Made by a program: the position numbers and the translations under genes
DNA from: Eimeria necatrix
Lineage: Eukaryota; Apicomplexa; Conoidasida; Eucoccidiorida; Eimeriidae
Length of the DNA: 30,000 nt
NCBI RefSeq assembly: GCF_000499385.1
Contig: NW_013651950.1
Coordinates: forward strand, 1 to 30,000
Direction: 5' to 3'
In this document: piece by piece, positions 9,245 through 23,017 of the stretch
How the letters are laid out: each line of letters begins with the position of its first letter
Position numbering within the stretch: position 1 is the first letter of the stretch
Notes under the pieces: generated by a model
What the model was told of the DNA's origin: nothing
Seen by the model: the letters and a program-made list of their open reading frames with translations, nothing else
The model's database searches: none

Positions 9245-9351
9245 CCAACAGCACCCGCAGCAGCAGCAACCGCAACAGCAGTAGCAAGAGCGACGGGAGT
9301 AGCCAGAACAGAAGTAGCAGCGGCAGTAATTGCGCGCAAGGTAAAACGTGT

Positions 9352-9397
<46 letters not shown>

Positions 9398-9633
9398 AGG
9401 GATGTCTCAGCAGCGTCTCAGGTGCTGCTGCCGTTTCCGCAGCTGCGGCCTGCTGTGCTGCTGCTGTCTTGGGATGCATTTGAGGGGCAAATGGGGAGAA
9501 GGCAGCAGCTGCTGGACCTGCTGTGCTGCTGCCACGTTGCTGCTAAAGCTGCTGCAGCAGAAACTCCTGCAGCTGTTGCTGCTGCTGAGAGACAGACGCT
9601 GCTGTGCCTGGCACACGCCTGTGCCCACACAGG

Positions 9634-9666
<33 letters not shown>

Positions 9667-9941
9667 CCCAGCAGCAGCGCAGCAGCAGCCGCTTCTTCGC
9701 TACGCATGCGACCCTAACATGCAGCAGCACATCGAGGTAATTAGTTGCTGCTGCAGGAAGCACCCTTAAGGCAGCTGCTGCAGCAACAGTCGCTGCTGCT
9801 GCTGCTTCTGTTGCAGCTGCATAGGACTCCTTAATGTGGCTTTGTAAGCTGCTGCTGCTGCTGCTGCTGCAGGTGCTGCGGAGCCGAATGGCAGCCGCTT
9901 GGTGGATCGCCGATCTGCTGCTAGAGCTTCATGTAGCCCTG

Positions 9942-9974
<33 letters not shown>

Positions 9975-10065
9975 AATAAGCAAAGCCAGCGGCAGCAACG
10001 ACGGCAGCAGAGGCTGCAGCATCGGGGAGGAAGGGAAGCAGCTGCTACACTGGCCTGGCCCCAGG

Positions 10066-10100
<35 letters not shown>

Positions 10101-10857
10101 GGAAACGAAGCTGCTGCTGCGATTCCAGCAGAAGCAGCAAAGAGCCTGCTGCTATATCCGGAGGCCGTAGAGGCACTTGCTGCAGCAGCTAGCCAGCGCT
10201 GCGTTGCAGCAGCAACTGCTGCAGTGCGGCTGCAGCAGCTGTTTGGCACCTCCGATGCAGCAGCTGCTGCAGACGAAGCGTCTGCTGAGCAGGAGGCAGC
10301 AGCAGCTGCTGCTGCTGCTGCATCTTGTGTCCGCGCTGCTGCTGCCGCCATCGGCGGCAGCAGCGCAGCAGCAGCAGCTGCTGCCTTTGCTGCCTTGCGG
10401 GAAGCCCTTGCTGCTGACATTTACGAAGCAACAGCAACCCAGTCCCTCCTCTTGTCGGTGAGAGCTGCTGCTGCTGCTGTTGCTGCTGCTGCTACTGTTG
10501 CTGCTGCTGTTGCTGCTGCTATGGGTGTGCTTACTGCTGCGGCGGCTGCCTGAGGCGCTGCAGCACGAGTGCAGCAGCCGCACTGCCCGCCGCTACTGCT
10601 GCTGCGGCTGCTGCTACTGCTGCTGCTGCTGCCTCTGCTGCTGCTGCTGCTGCTACAACGCAAGCTGCTGCTGCTGCTGCTGCTGCAGCTCTCTCGGCGG
10701 GCGCCGCTATCTCTGATGCAAGAACAAACCTTCCTTGAAGGACTTGCTGCGCTGCCGCTGACGAGCCGCAGCAGCTACGAGGAGGAGCGGCAGCACGACA
10801 CAGATGTTGCTGCTGCTTACTTTGCCCTGAGAGCAGCACTGCGGCTTATTGAGGCCT

Positions 10858-10890
<33 letters not shown>

Positions 10891-11152
10891 GCAGCAGCAG
10901 CAGCACTTCTGCGGCGGCGGCACAGCGGCAGGCGGAGGGGGCTGCGGCTGGAGCTGACGGCCTGGGGGTCTACCCGCAGCAGCAAGCAGCAGCTACTGCA
11001 GCAGCAGCAGCAGCAGCAGCGGAGCTGCAGCCGCTACTGCAGCAAACCGTTTGCTGCTTAGAGAGGCTCATCGCACGTGTGCGAAGGCCCCCCTACCGTC
11101 TGTGGCTGCTGCTGCGGCTCGCGCCACTGCTGTTTGCTTCCACTGCTGCAGT

Positions 11153-11185
<33 letters not shown>

Positions 11186-11442
11186 CAGAAACACGAGCGA
11201 CAGCACTTGCAGCAGCAACTGCAGCACCAACAGCAGCAGCAGCAACAAAAACGGAGCCTTTGTGGTCCCGCCATCCGTGCTTATATCCCTGGCACTTCTC
11301 ATCCAGTAGGAACTGCTGCTGTTGCTGCTGTAGCTGCTGCTGCTGCTGTAGCTACTGCTGCTGTAGCTACTGCTGCTGCTGCTGCTGCTGCTGTGTCTAT
11401 CCCTCCTGTGCCTGCTGCACACCATGCACACTTGGGCTGCCT

Positions 11443-11475
<33 letters not shown>

Positions 11476-11707
11476 CAGGAGGCACCTAGAAGCCCTAAGA
11501 GGTGCAGAGGGCCTCGGAAAGGTTGGCCGCATCCTTCTGGAAGCTGCAGCACACTTTTTCGAGGTCTGCTGCTGCTTCTTGCTGCTGCTGCTGTTGCCGC
11601 TGCTGTCGCCGTTTCTGTTTGCTGCTGCTGCTGCTGCTGCTTTTGCGGATGCGTCTGTGGCTGCTGCTGCGGCTCGCGCCACTGCTGTTTGCTTCCACTG
11701 CTGCAGT

Positions 11708-11740
<33 letters not shown>

Positions 11741-11997
11741 CAGAAACACGAGCGACAGCACTTGCAGCAGCAACTGCAGCACCAACAGCAGCAGCAGCAA
11801 CAAAAACGGAGCCTTTGTGGTCCCGCCATCCGTGCTTATATCCCTGGCACTTCTCATCCAGTAGGAACTGCTGCTGTTGCTGCTGTAGCTGCTGCTGCTG
11901 CTGTAGCTACTGCTGCTGTAGCTACTGCTGCTGCTGCTGCTGCTGCTGTGTCTATCCCTCCTGTGCCTGCTGCACACCATGCACACTTGGGCTGCCT

Positions 11998-12030
<33 letters not shown>

Positions 12031-12316
12031 CAGGAGGCACCTAGAAGCCCTAAGAGGTGCAGAGGGCCTCGGAAAGGTTGGCCGCATCCTTCTGGAAGCT
12101 GCAGCACACTTTTTCGAGGTCTGCTGCTGCTTCTTGCTGCTGCTGCTGTTGCCGCTGCTGTCGCCGTTTCTGTTTGCTGCTGCTGCTGCTGCTTTTGCTG
12201 TCACTTTTGCTGCTGCGGATAAGCGCAAGGCTTCTCTCAGCATGCATTTTTGTTGGTGCCTTACTGCAGCAGCTACAGCAGCTGCTGCAGTCTCACATTG
12301 TTTGCTGCTGCTGATT

Positions 12317-12347
<31 letters not shown>

Positions 12348-12593
12348 TGCGCCCTCAGGAGGCTATTTGGCGATGCCGTTTGCTGCTGAGCCAGTTCTTT
12401 GCTGCAATGCCTCTTGCCTCAATTTGCATAGCTGGAGGATCAGCAACAACAGCAGCAGCAGCAGCAGCAGCTGCTGCTGCTGCTGCTGCTGTTGAAGACT
12501 CGGCCACCGCCGCTTGCGTCACGGCGCAGCAGCAGCAAGACAGAGAGTGGCAGCAGCAGCTGCGCTGGATTGGGGTGTTCTCAGTGAGCAGCA

Positions 12594-12629
<36 letters not shown>

Positions 12630-12751
12630 GCAAAGAAGTCATTGCAGGAATATCCAACATGAGCAGCAGCAGCCCAGACAGCGAAGAAGCCCCTGCTAGC
12701 ATTTCAAGCAGCAGCAGAAGCAGCAGCGAAGGAGCCCCCGCCGGCATTTCA

Positions 12752-12804
<53 letters not shown>

Positions 12805-12969
12805 GCACCACTTGGCCTCCCACATGACCCCCTTCGCCTCGCTGCTGTCGCTGGAAGCAGATCCTTTCGCCCGCCGTTTGCTGCAGCAGCCTGCTGTTTT
12901 CCTGGCCCGGGCGCTGCAGCAAAATGACGTAAAGACCACCGCGTCAGCATTTGCTGCTGCTGCTGCTAA

Positions 12970-13013
<44 letters not shown>

Positions 13014-13586
13014 CTGCTGTTGTTGCTGCTGCTAGCCCTGCTGCTGCTGCTCTTGCCGCCCCTGATGCCGTTGCTGCTGTCGCTGCCCCTTCTGCCGCTG
13101 CTGATGCTGCTACTCCCGCCGCTGCTGCTGCATTTGCTGCTGTTGCATTTGCTGCTGCTGCATTTGCTGCTGCTGCTCTTTCCATCTCTGCTTCTGCTGC
13201 TGCTCTCTCTGCTCCTGTTTTTGCTGCTGCTGCCATTGCTTCCCCTGCTTTCGCTGCTGCTGCTTGTGCTGCCACTGCGTTTGCTGCTGCTGAGCGCGCT
13301 ACTGTTGCATTTGCTGCTGCTGCTGCTGTTGCCGCGCTCACCGCAAACTGCATTTCTGCTGCTGCTGCTGCTGCTGCTGCATTTTTCAGGGAGCTGCTGC
13401 AGCGTTTTGAGCTGCCGGGACACCTGAAGATCAGCGCTGAGATCTCAGAAGCATTTGCTGCCTTGAGAGATGCTCTGAGCTGCCTCCCTGCTGCTGCTGA
13501 GGCCGACGCTGCTGCTGCTGCTGCTGCTGCTGTTTCCTCTCGCCTGGAGATGTGCCTTGAAGCATTCGACAAGTCGTACGGCATGC

Positions 13587-13624
<38 letters not shown>

Positions 13625-13679
13625 CACTCACCCCAGCAACGAAAGGGGCTGCAGCCCCAGGTCTTTCTCAGCTGCAACC

Positions 13680-13712
<33 letters not shown>

Positions 13713-14793
13713 CTGCTCAGGTGGGAGTCCGTCGATTCTGTGGTGGTCCCTGCAGCAGCAGCTGCTGCTGCTGGTGCTGCTGCAGAAGCGGCCGCTTCAA
13801 CAGCTGCATCAGTAGCAGCAACTTTAGTTCCCGCAGCAGATGCAGCAGCACTTAGTGAAGAAGCAGAAGCAGCAACAATAGCAGCAACAGCAGCAACAGC
13901 AGCAGCAGCAGTGGAGACAGAACAGGAATGCATCTTCCGCAGCTGCCTTACAACTTACTCCGATGCAGCAACAAAGGCCTCTGTCGCTTTGCTGCGCTGC
14001 AGCAAAAGGTTTGCTGCAGTGTTTGCTGCTGTGGATGCTGCTGTTGCTGCTGCGGCCCCTGCAACTGTCTCGCTGCTGCTGCTTCGCCGCGCTGCAGAGG
14101 AACTGCGCAAAATCTCACAGCAGCAGCAGCAGCAGCAGCAGCAGCTACATCTAGAAGATACATCGGCAGCAGCTCTAGCAACAACAGCAGCAGCAGCAGC
14201 AGCAGCATCAGTAACTGCTGCAGAAACAGCAGCAGCTGCAGCAGCTGTCCAAACTCCAGCGCTGACAACTCTTCTAGCAACGTCTATAGACCGGTACATG
14301 CGTGCTGCTGCTGTTGCTGCTGCAGTTCTGCTGTTGCTGCTGCCGTTGCACTTGCTGCTGCTGCTTCTAGAGCTGCTGCTGCTGCTGCTGTTCCTGCTGC
14401 TGCAACTTGTTGAGGACTTCCTCTGGCTGCTACTTGGATTGCTGCTCTTCTGCTTGTGGGCATCTTGGTGCTGCTGCTGCTGCTGCTGCTGCTGCTGCGA
14501 TGAGTTTTGTTGCTGCTGCGCCTGATTCTGCCGCAGCTCCCAAGTTTCCGCTTGCTGCTGGCAGCGCTGCTTCGCTGCACACAGAGGCACTCATACTGTG
14601 GCTCCACCTGCCCTTGCTGCTGCTGCTACTGCTGCTGCTGCTACCGCTGCTGCTGCTGCTGCTGCTGCTGCTGCAGGCTGGAGGTGCTGATTGAGGCTCG
14701 AGGCATGCGCACAGTCAGCTTGGCCTCGTTGCTGCTGGAGGTGGAGACGCTGCCAATTAAGGCGGACCTCCTCAGGACCCATCTTTCAAGGTA

Positions 14794-14830
<37 letters not shown>

Positions 14831-15086
14831 GCAGCAGTGGCAGCAGCAGCAGTGGCAGCAGCAGCAGCAGCGGCAGCAGCCGCGGTGCAATAGTAGCAGT
14901 TAGAGGGCCGCTGCTCTGCGCAGATGGCCACCTGCGACGACTTCTGCTGCTGCTCCAGTTGCTGCAGCTACAGCAGCAGCAGCTGCTGCTGCTGCTGAGA
15001 GCTCTTCTGCGTCTGCCGCTGCCGCTGCTGCTGGTGCCGTTGCATTTTAGCTCACTGCACAAGAGCAACACACGCATATGCTGAGC

Positions 15087-15136
<50 letters not shown>

Positions 15137-15280
15137 CTGCAGCTTACACCAGCGCAACACCGCCGTGGCTTCCTTGCTGGAGCAGATGCAGCAGCTTGCT
15201 GCTGGCACTCTGCGGCTCTCAACTGCTGCTGATCTCAGCAGCTTTTTGGATAAGGCGGTGCAGGTGCTGCGGGGAGAACC

Positions 15281-15311
<31 letters not shown>

Positions 15312-15563
15312 CACCGACTTCAGCAGCAGCAGCAACTGCAGCCGCAGGGTGAAGCACCGCTTCCTGTATTCACTAGTGGTGAAGAGACTGAGAAGCTTTC
15401 AGAGGACCCCCAGCAGCAGCAGCAGCAGCAGCAAGCACTGCAGCAGCAGCAGGAAGGAAGTGAAGGGCAGCAAGGAGAGGGCACAAAGTACTTGCTGGCC
15501 CTTGTCTGTTACCTCAAGAGGATTGTAGAGCTGCAGACAGAAGCCAAACAAAGGCTGCATGCC

Positions 15564-15622
<59 letters not shown>

Positions 15623-15811
15623 CAAGGAGGAGGAGGAGCATCAGCTGTTCAGCTTGCCGTTTGTGTCTCCTGAAGATTTAATTTCTGAAGTTCTCTTCAG
15701 ATTTGAGGGGCAGCAAGAGGCGCAGCAGCTCGCAGCTTTGCTGCAGGCAGACCTGGTGGAGGTGCTGCTGCAGGCGGCGCTGCCGCTGCACCCGTTGCTT
15801 CTCGGTAGGAC

Positions 15812-15854
<43 letters not shown>

Positions 15855-16197
15855 TGGCCCCCCCCGTTTCCCTCCTCAGCTCTGGCCCTGCGGAAGGACT
15901 TAGTGCTGTTTTTAGGGGCGCTGGAAGAGCAGACCTATTCACTGCGTCGTGATGCTGCTGCTGCTTGCAGCAGCAGCAGCAGCAGCAGCAGTAGCAGCAG
16001 CAGCAGCAGCTGCTGCAAAGGCAAGGTATCTCTGCTTGCTGCACTAGCCATAGCTGAGCGCTGCGTGGAGGTGTGGCCGTCGGGCCCGCTGCTGCTGCTG
16101 GCGCAGCAGCAGCTCTGCTGCTGCTGCAGCAGCCTGCGGCTGTGGCTGGCTGAGAGGCACCGCTGCTGGCGAATCATACAGGCGACGGGAGCAATAC

Positions 16198-16246
<49 letters not shown>

Positions 16247-16620
16247 GCCTGAAGCACGGGCATTAGCAGCAGCAACAGACAGCTGGAAGCTGCGGCCTGA
16301 GGGCTGGAGGCCTCATGAACTGTTGGCTTTGCCCTTTGCTGCTAAGGTAGGTCACAGCAGCAGCAGCAGCAGCAGCAGCAGCACCAGCAGCAGCAGCAAA
16401 ACGCTAGAAAGCAGGGAGAACTTTACGCCAGCTGCATGAATACCACCTAGTGCTGCGGCTGCCATTGCTGCTGCTGTTATTGTTGTTGCTGCTGCTGCTG
16501 CGGTTTACTGCTGCTGTGCACTTGCTGAAGCTGCTGCTGTCTTCGCTGCTGTTGCTGTTGCTGCTTGTGCGTTTGAGGCCCCCTTGTTGCCTTTGGTGCT
16601 GCGTCCTCTCTTATCCCCCA

Positions 16621-16688
<68 letters not shown>

Positions 16689-16869
16689 AGAGGTATCTAG
16701 AGGCCGTGGCGGACGACAGCCAAGCAGCACTGGAGCTCTGTTTTGCTGCAGCAGCAAGAGCTTGGGGTGTACGGGGAGATCTGCAGCGGGCCTTAAGACT
16801 GGCAGATGCGCAGCTGTCTCCAGACACGGAGCTGCAGCAGCTGCTGCTCACCTGCGTCATCAGGAAGGC

Positions 16870-16901
<32 letters not shown>

Positions 16902-17271
16902 TGGAGGGGCACCAAGCCGAGGGGTCTGCTGCTGCGGTGCTGCAGCCGGACTCTACAGACATCTCGACAATACCTGCGTGGCCTCTTGACCGGTCTCTGG
17001 GCCTGTGTGCTGCTCAACCTGCAGCAGCAGCAGCAGCAGCAGCAGGGGACCCCGCAGACGAAGCAGCAGTGGCAGCAGCAGCAGCAGAGTGCGACGCAGC
17101 AGCTGGCAACGAAGAAGAGCTGTCGCTGCCGCAGTGTGTCTTGCGGCTCAGCAGCGCAGCAGCAGCAACACGTGCTGCTTTGCTGCTGTCTGCTGCTTGG
17201 GCAGTGGAGACCTGCATAGAAACTCTGGCTGTCTGCCAGGCGCGGCTGCAGGAGCAAGCAGCAGCAGCAGC

Positions 17272-17307
<36 letters not shown>

Positions 17308-17436
17308 GCAGCCAGCGGACGCAGCTCAGACTGGCAGCAGCAGCAGCAGCATTGGCTGCCGCTGCCTGCAGCAGCACCCGCTGCTGGCGGCTCTTGAGCA
17401 TACGGCAAAGACTGGCACAGCAGCAGCAGCACCAGA

Positions 17437-17470
<34 letters not shown>

Positions 17471-18896
17471 GCTCCCGCAGCTGCGGCGACAGCAGCAGCA
17501 GGGAGCGGGGACCTGAATGACGGCGAAGAGCTTGGCTTTGAGACGAAGGCCGAAGAAGCAGCAGCAGAAGCAGCAGCAGCTGCTGCTGTGGCGCTGCGGT
17601 GCGTGGCTCAGGAGCAGCAGCAGCTCCGCTGCTGCAGCAGCGGCCCCTGTTTGCTGCTGCTGCTGCAGACCCGCGGGTGTCTGTACACCTGGCGCAGCTA
17701 CAAAGCAGCAATGGAAGCAACAAATGGCACTTGGGAAACTTGGCGAGACATCCACGCTGACATGCAGTCGGAGGAAGGCGTACAAAAGGTAAACCCTAAA
17801 CCCTAAACCCTAAACCCTAAACCCTAAACTTTGCCTTCTCATACACTGCTGGCTGTAGGGTCGATGAGTCGAGCGGAAACTGCAAAGTCCAACGAACTCT
17901 AAACCCTAAACCCTCAGCACGAAACCCTTGTTTGGGGTTTAATGCTTAAGGTTTGGGGTTTAGTCCTCAAGGTTTTAAGACCGAGGGTTTAGGGTTTAGG
18001 GTTTAGGGTTTAGGGTTTGGGGTTTCCGCGCAGGTTGTTCGCACGCTGGCTGCGTGCAATGGCTATGCTGCTGCAAGAGCTCTTTTAAAAGTAGGTTTTG
18101 CTACAGGGAGCTAGCCAGCTAGTTAGTTAGCTAGCTAGCTAGCTAGCTAGCCAGCTAGTTAGTTAGCTAGCTAGCTAGCTAGCTAACTAACTAGGTAGCT
18201 AGGTAGCTGGCTAGCTGGCCTTTTACCCCGCTAGCTAGCTGCTAACTAGGCGGACGGACAGCTAGCTGGAGGCATATCGACACCCAACTGCTTGCTACGT
18301 GGCTAGCCACAAACCTAGCTCGCCAGAAAGCCGGCTAGCCAGCTAGCTAGTCAGCTAGCTAGTCAGCTAGCTAGTCAGCTAGCTGCCGTGGGGATCTGCT
18401 CACAAGCTACCTGTTCAGTCGGGTAGCTCGAGCCTTGCCGCCTGATGCGCTAGCTAGCTAGCCGCCAAGCTGTGTGGCTAGCTAGCTAGCTTGCTGGCTA
18501 GCTAGCTGGCTAGCTAGCTAGCTAGCTAGCTTGCTGGCTAGCTAGCTAGCTAGCTAGCTAGCTAGCTAGCTAGCTGGTTGAGTGCCAGCTCTGCGGCTAG
18601 CTGTGGGTGTTTGTTTCCGCGCAGCTCGTCAGTGGGTCTGCCGTGTCGCCAGCTAGCGACCTGTCGGCGGGGCAGCTAGCTAGCCAGCTAGCTAGCCAGC
18701 CAGCTAGCCAGCCAGGTAGCCAGCCAGCTAGCCAGCCAGCAGGACGGCTAGCTAGCTCTTACCTGCAGGAGTGGCTAGCTGAGGCGGAGCTGAAGCAGCT
18801 GCTGTCGCTTCCCGGCTTCCGAGGTGCAGCAACTCGCCGGCTGCTGGCGCTCAGCAGCAGCAGAAGCACGCGAGTGGCCTTGCGGCTGCTCTCCCT

Positions 18897-18943
<47 letters not shown>

Positions 18944-19416
18944 TGATGCTGCAGCTGCAGGGAGGCTTCCCGAAAGTGGCTGGCCGTTTGTACCTGTGCG
19001 AGCTGCTGCACCAGCAGGAGCAGCTGTGGGCGCGTCTGACGCAGCAGCAGCAGCAGCAGCTGCAGCAGCTGCTGCCGTCGCTGCACCTGCTGCAGCTCGT
19101 GGAGACTGAGGTGGAGAGACACCGCGAGCCGCTGCTGCAGCACCCGCTGCTGCTGCTCGAAAGCCTCATACTTAATGCCCGCACGGAGTTGCTGCAGCAC
19201 TTTTTGCTGCGCTGGCCAGCTTTGCGGGACAATGGCCTTTTGCTGCGCTACGCGCGCAAGGCCCTGGGGCTTCCTGCTGCTGCTGCTGCTGCTGCTGCAG
19301 GCCCTGCTGCTGCTGCTGCAGCAGGAGCTGCTGCTGGCGGCCCGGGAGCCGCAGCAGCAGCAGAGCAACATCTGTGCGCTAAGACGGACACTGCTGCAGC
19401 TGCAGCAGCAGACCCC

Positions 19417-19471
<55 letters not shown>

Positions 19472-19889
19472 AAGGCCTGCCGCCGCCTGGCTGGGGATTC
19501 GGGGGGCGGTGGGTCCTTACAACTGACGAAGACACAAATGAGCGGATTCGTGCTGCTCATGCATACACCCCAGCTCCTGCTGTTGCTGTTGCGCTGCAGC
19601 TGCTGCAGCTGCTGTCTCCTGGCAGCAAAAAGGAGGCCCTCAGCTGTCTCCAAATCTGCACGGAAGTTGCTTCGCTGCTGCCCCGCGCACTGTACAGACA
19701 CCCCATGGCGACTTGCGGGCCCGTTGCTGCTGCTGCTGCAGCAGCAGCCCCAGCAGCTGGTGTTCGTGCTGCTGCTGCTGCAGCAGCAGCAGCGCCTGCA
19801 GCAGCAGCAACGACGACGAGCTGCTGCAAAGCCAACTGTGTTAGAATGACAGAACGCTCCCTAGTCAGGGATGAAGATGCACCAGCAAC

Positions 19890-19929
<40 letters not shown>

Positions 19930-20069
19930 ACGGCTGCAGCACCACCCCCAGCTGCAGCAGCTGCTGCGCCTGCTGCCGCAGGCTCCTGCTCTTCAGCAAC
20001 TGACCCAGAAGCGGCTCGCGGGAGCGCCAGCAGCAGCAGCAACAGCAGCAGCTCCAACAGCAGCAACAC

Positions 20070-20122
<53 letters not shown>

Positions 20123-20285
20123 CTGTGTGGCGGAACTTGTGCGGCACTGCCTTCAACAGCTTCGACGCTCTGCACTGCCAGCGCTGCTCCTTCTCTGGGG
20201 TGTACGTACACCTCAAGGGCAAGGGCTCAGTGCGGCTGACAAATGTGCTGCCTTGTGGGCTGCGGCAGCAGCTAAGGAGGCTGCA

Positions 20286-20318
<33 letters not shown>

Positions 20319-20909
20319 ACCGGGTGGTGCTGCTGCTGGGAAGCATGTAGCAGCGCCAGAGCCAGAGGCAGCTGCAACCACTGCAGCAGCAGCAAAGGCA
20401 GCAGCAAGCTCCGTGGCGTTGCTGCGGCAGCCCCCGGCAAAAGCACAAGCTGGTTCTGCTGCAGCAGCAGATAATGAAGCAGCAGCAGCAGCAGCAGCAG
20501 CAAACAGAGCTGCGCCAGCAGCAACCAGTGCTGCGGCATCAGCAACCAGTGCTGCGGGAGCAGCACCGGCAGCAGAAACTGGCGCAGCAGCAGCAGCAGC
20601 AGCAGCACCGGGGATGGCTCTGTCGCTGCTGCCCTACGGGGCGCTGCTGGGTTTGCTGCAGCAGCTGCTGCAGCTGTGTCTGGCGAAGTTTGGGGGCTTC
20701 CGTTGGGTGCAGGCTCGCGTGCTGCTGCTGCAGCAGCTGCTGCAGTTCATTGCTGCTCTCTGGAGCCGCTGGGGCTGGCTGCCCCCTATAGAGCTGCTGC
20801 TGCAGCCCCGCACTGCAGCAAGACTTCGGGACACTTTGCTGCGCTGCAACGAGCTGTCTTTGGCCTGGCGGCTGTGCAGCAGCTATTTCCACGCAGCTCT
20901 GCTGCTGGT

Positions 20910-20945
<36 letters not shown>

Positions 20946-21069
20946 CAGTCAGCAAAAGCAGCAGCGGAAGATGCTCTTCCCCGCCACTGGCACGGCTGCT
21001 GCGGCTGCGCCGCCAACGGCTGCTGCTGCTGCCCACAGCCCAGCAGCCCCAGCAGCAGCGGCGGAAGAC

Positions 21070-21131
<62 letters not shown>

Positions 21132-21293
21132 CGACAGACTTGCAGAGACAATCGGCACTCTGCGTTTTTATCCTGCTCTTGAAGTCAGAGTTGTTTCTCT
21201 TTGTCGTCTTGGAATGTTTGCTGCAGCTCGTGCTGCGCTGCACACGGCGTTATCTCTGAATGTGGAGCAGACTTTGCTGCAGCAGCAGCTCAC

Positions 21294-21325
<32 letters not shown>

Positions 21326-21569
21326 AAGGGCAGCATTCTCAGAAGCAGCAGCAGCTGCAGCAAGTGGCGGAAGCAGCTGCTTCGCATGGCAGTGCTCTGC
21401 AGCAAAGGATCTCTCAGCGGCAGCAGCAGCAGCTGCAGCAGCAACAGCAGCACAAGGGATACACTTTTGCTGCTGCTGCTGCCGGGCCGCCGCTAGAAGA
21501 GCTGACCGCTTCTCTCCTGAAGGCAGCAAAACACTCTAGAGCTTCTGCCTGCTTGGGTTTCTGCCCAGT

Positions 21570-21609
<40 letters not shown>

Positions 21610-21989
21610 GTGGTCTATGCTGCTGTTGCTCTTGACTGGAGCAGTCGAAGTAGCAGCAGCGGCAGCTCGACGCCTAGGGAGCTGCTGCGCTCTCTTTCTC
21701 AGCAGCAGCAGCAGCAGCAGCAGCGGCCTTGGGGACTAGCAGAGAAGCAGCTGCTGCGGCAAGTGCTGTCGCCTCTGCCTCCGCTGGATGCTGCTGCTGT
21801 TGCTGCTGCTGCTCACCGCGGCAGTGTGCAGGCCGCAGCGAAGGACTCGACTGCAGCAGCAGCAGCAGCAGCAGCAGCAACGGACGCAAGCGGAGTTGCT
21901 GCAACACCGCTCTCTGCTGCGGCGCAAACTGGCAGCAGCAGCGGCAGCAGCAGGCGCCGCGGGGCAGGGCCTGGCTCAGCAGCAGCAGG

Positions 21990-22024
<35 letters not shown>

Positions 22025-22097
22025 CCGCGGCGTCGAGCTCTGCTGCATCGGCGTCTCCCAGCTGCACCCCCGGGGCCTCCTCCGGGCCGTCTTCCTC

Positions 22098-22144
<47 letters not shown>

Positions 22145-22308
22145 TGGGCAGCAGCTGCCTTGCTGCACTTGAAGCTGGCATTCTGCAGCTGCAAGTGGCC
22201 TCCTATTCTTGTCTTGTCTCTTTTCAAAAAGGTGTCTCTTTTTTAATTGCTTATCGGCGGCAGTCTGGCTTGCCTTTGCCTTGGCCAGTGGCCCCGCTGC
22301 TGCTGCCT

Positions 22309-22339
<31 letters not shown>

Positions 22340-22649
22340 CGGCAGCAGCAGCAGCCGGCAAATTGGGCAGCAGCAGCAGCAGCAGCAGCTTCCGGCTGCG
22401 CTTGCCGCCGCTGCCGAGGGGCCCCCTCTCTTCTGTTTCCGCTGCAGCTGCTGCTGAGCGGCGGGTTGCTGCAGCAGCAGCAGCAACGCAGCTGCAGCTG
22501 CTGCTGCCCCCCGTGCATGCAGCGCTGCAGCTAGCCAGTGTCCCCGTGACCAGTGGTCAGTCTGTGAGTGCGGATTTGCAGCTGCTGTGGGGGCAGCTGC
22601 GGCAGCAGCAGCTGCAGCAGCAGCTGCAGCAGCAGCTGCAAGAGCAGTT

Positions 22650-22682
<33 letters not shown>

Positions 22683-22728
22683 GAAGCAACGCATGCAGGA
22701 ATCGAAGTCGCCCACAGAAGGGCACAAT

Positions 22729-22768
<40 letters not shown>

Positions 22769-22978
22769 TGCTGCGGCGCTGCCCCAGCGGAGCGCAGCCA
22801 AAGCAGTTGGGGGGCCTCCTGTTGTCTCCAAGCAGCAGCAGCAGCAGCACATCTCCTCTTGCTGCTGCTGCTCTTGCTGCTGCTTCGCCCCACATGCAGC
22901 TGGAGGGGGAAGGATTCTCAGCGCAGAAGCTTGCTGCAGCAGCAGATAATTACTTGAAGTGCTATTTACAGGTTCAGT

Positions 22979-23017
<39 letters not shown>

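Larger units (their letters stand above)
11097..12200 (+). repeat. 555-bp direct tandem duplication
   Basis: Copy 1 spans 11097-11651 and copy 2 spans 11652-about 12200. By eye they are identical except for one missing trinucleotide in the last CTG run of copy 2. The offset of 555 is 185 codons, so frame is kept. Each copy carries the 3' part of exon A, the intron and exon B. Confidence 0.9.

Noticed and set aside
12355..13677. 440-codon minus-strand open frame
   Set aside because: Low-complexity shadow of plus-strand exons whose plus-strand reading is protein-like and phase-consistent.
16441..16690. Poly-Leu/Cys continuation of coding between two exons
   Set aside because: The donor GCTAAG/GTAGGT and acceptor CTGCAG in matching phase remove it. 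Its translation is purely CTG-repeat.
18607..18768. N-terminal LASQPASQ-type segment as protein
   Set aside because: It is a read-through of the CTAG intron array. A clear CTGCAG acceptor at 18768 in matching phase marks the exon start.
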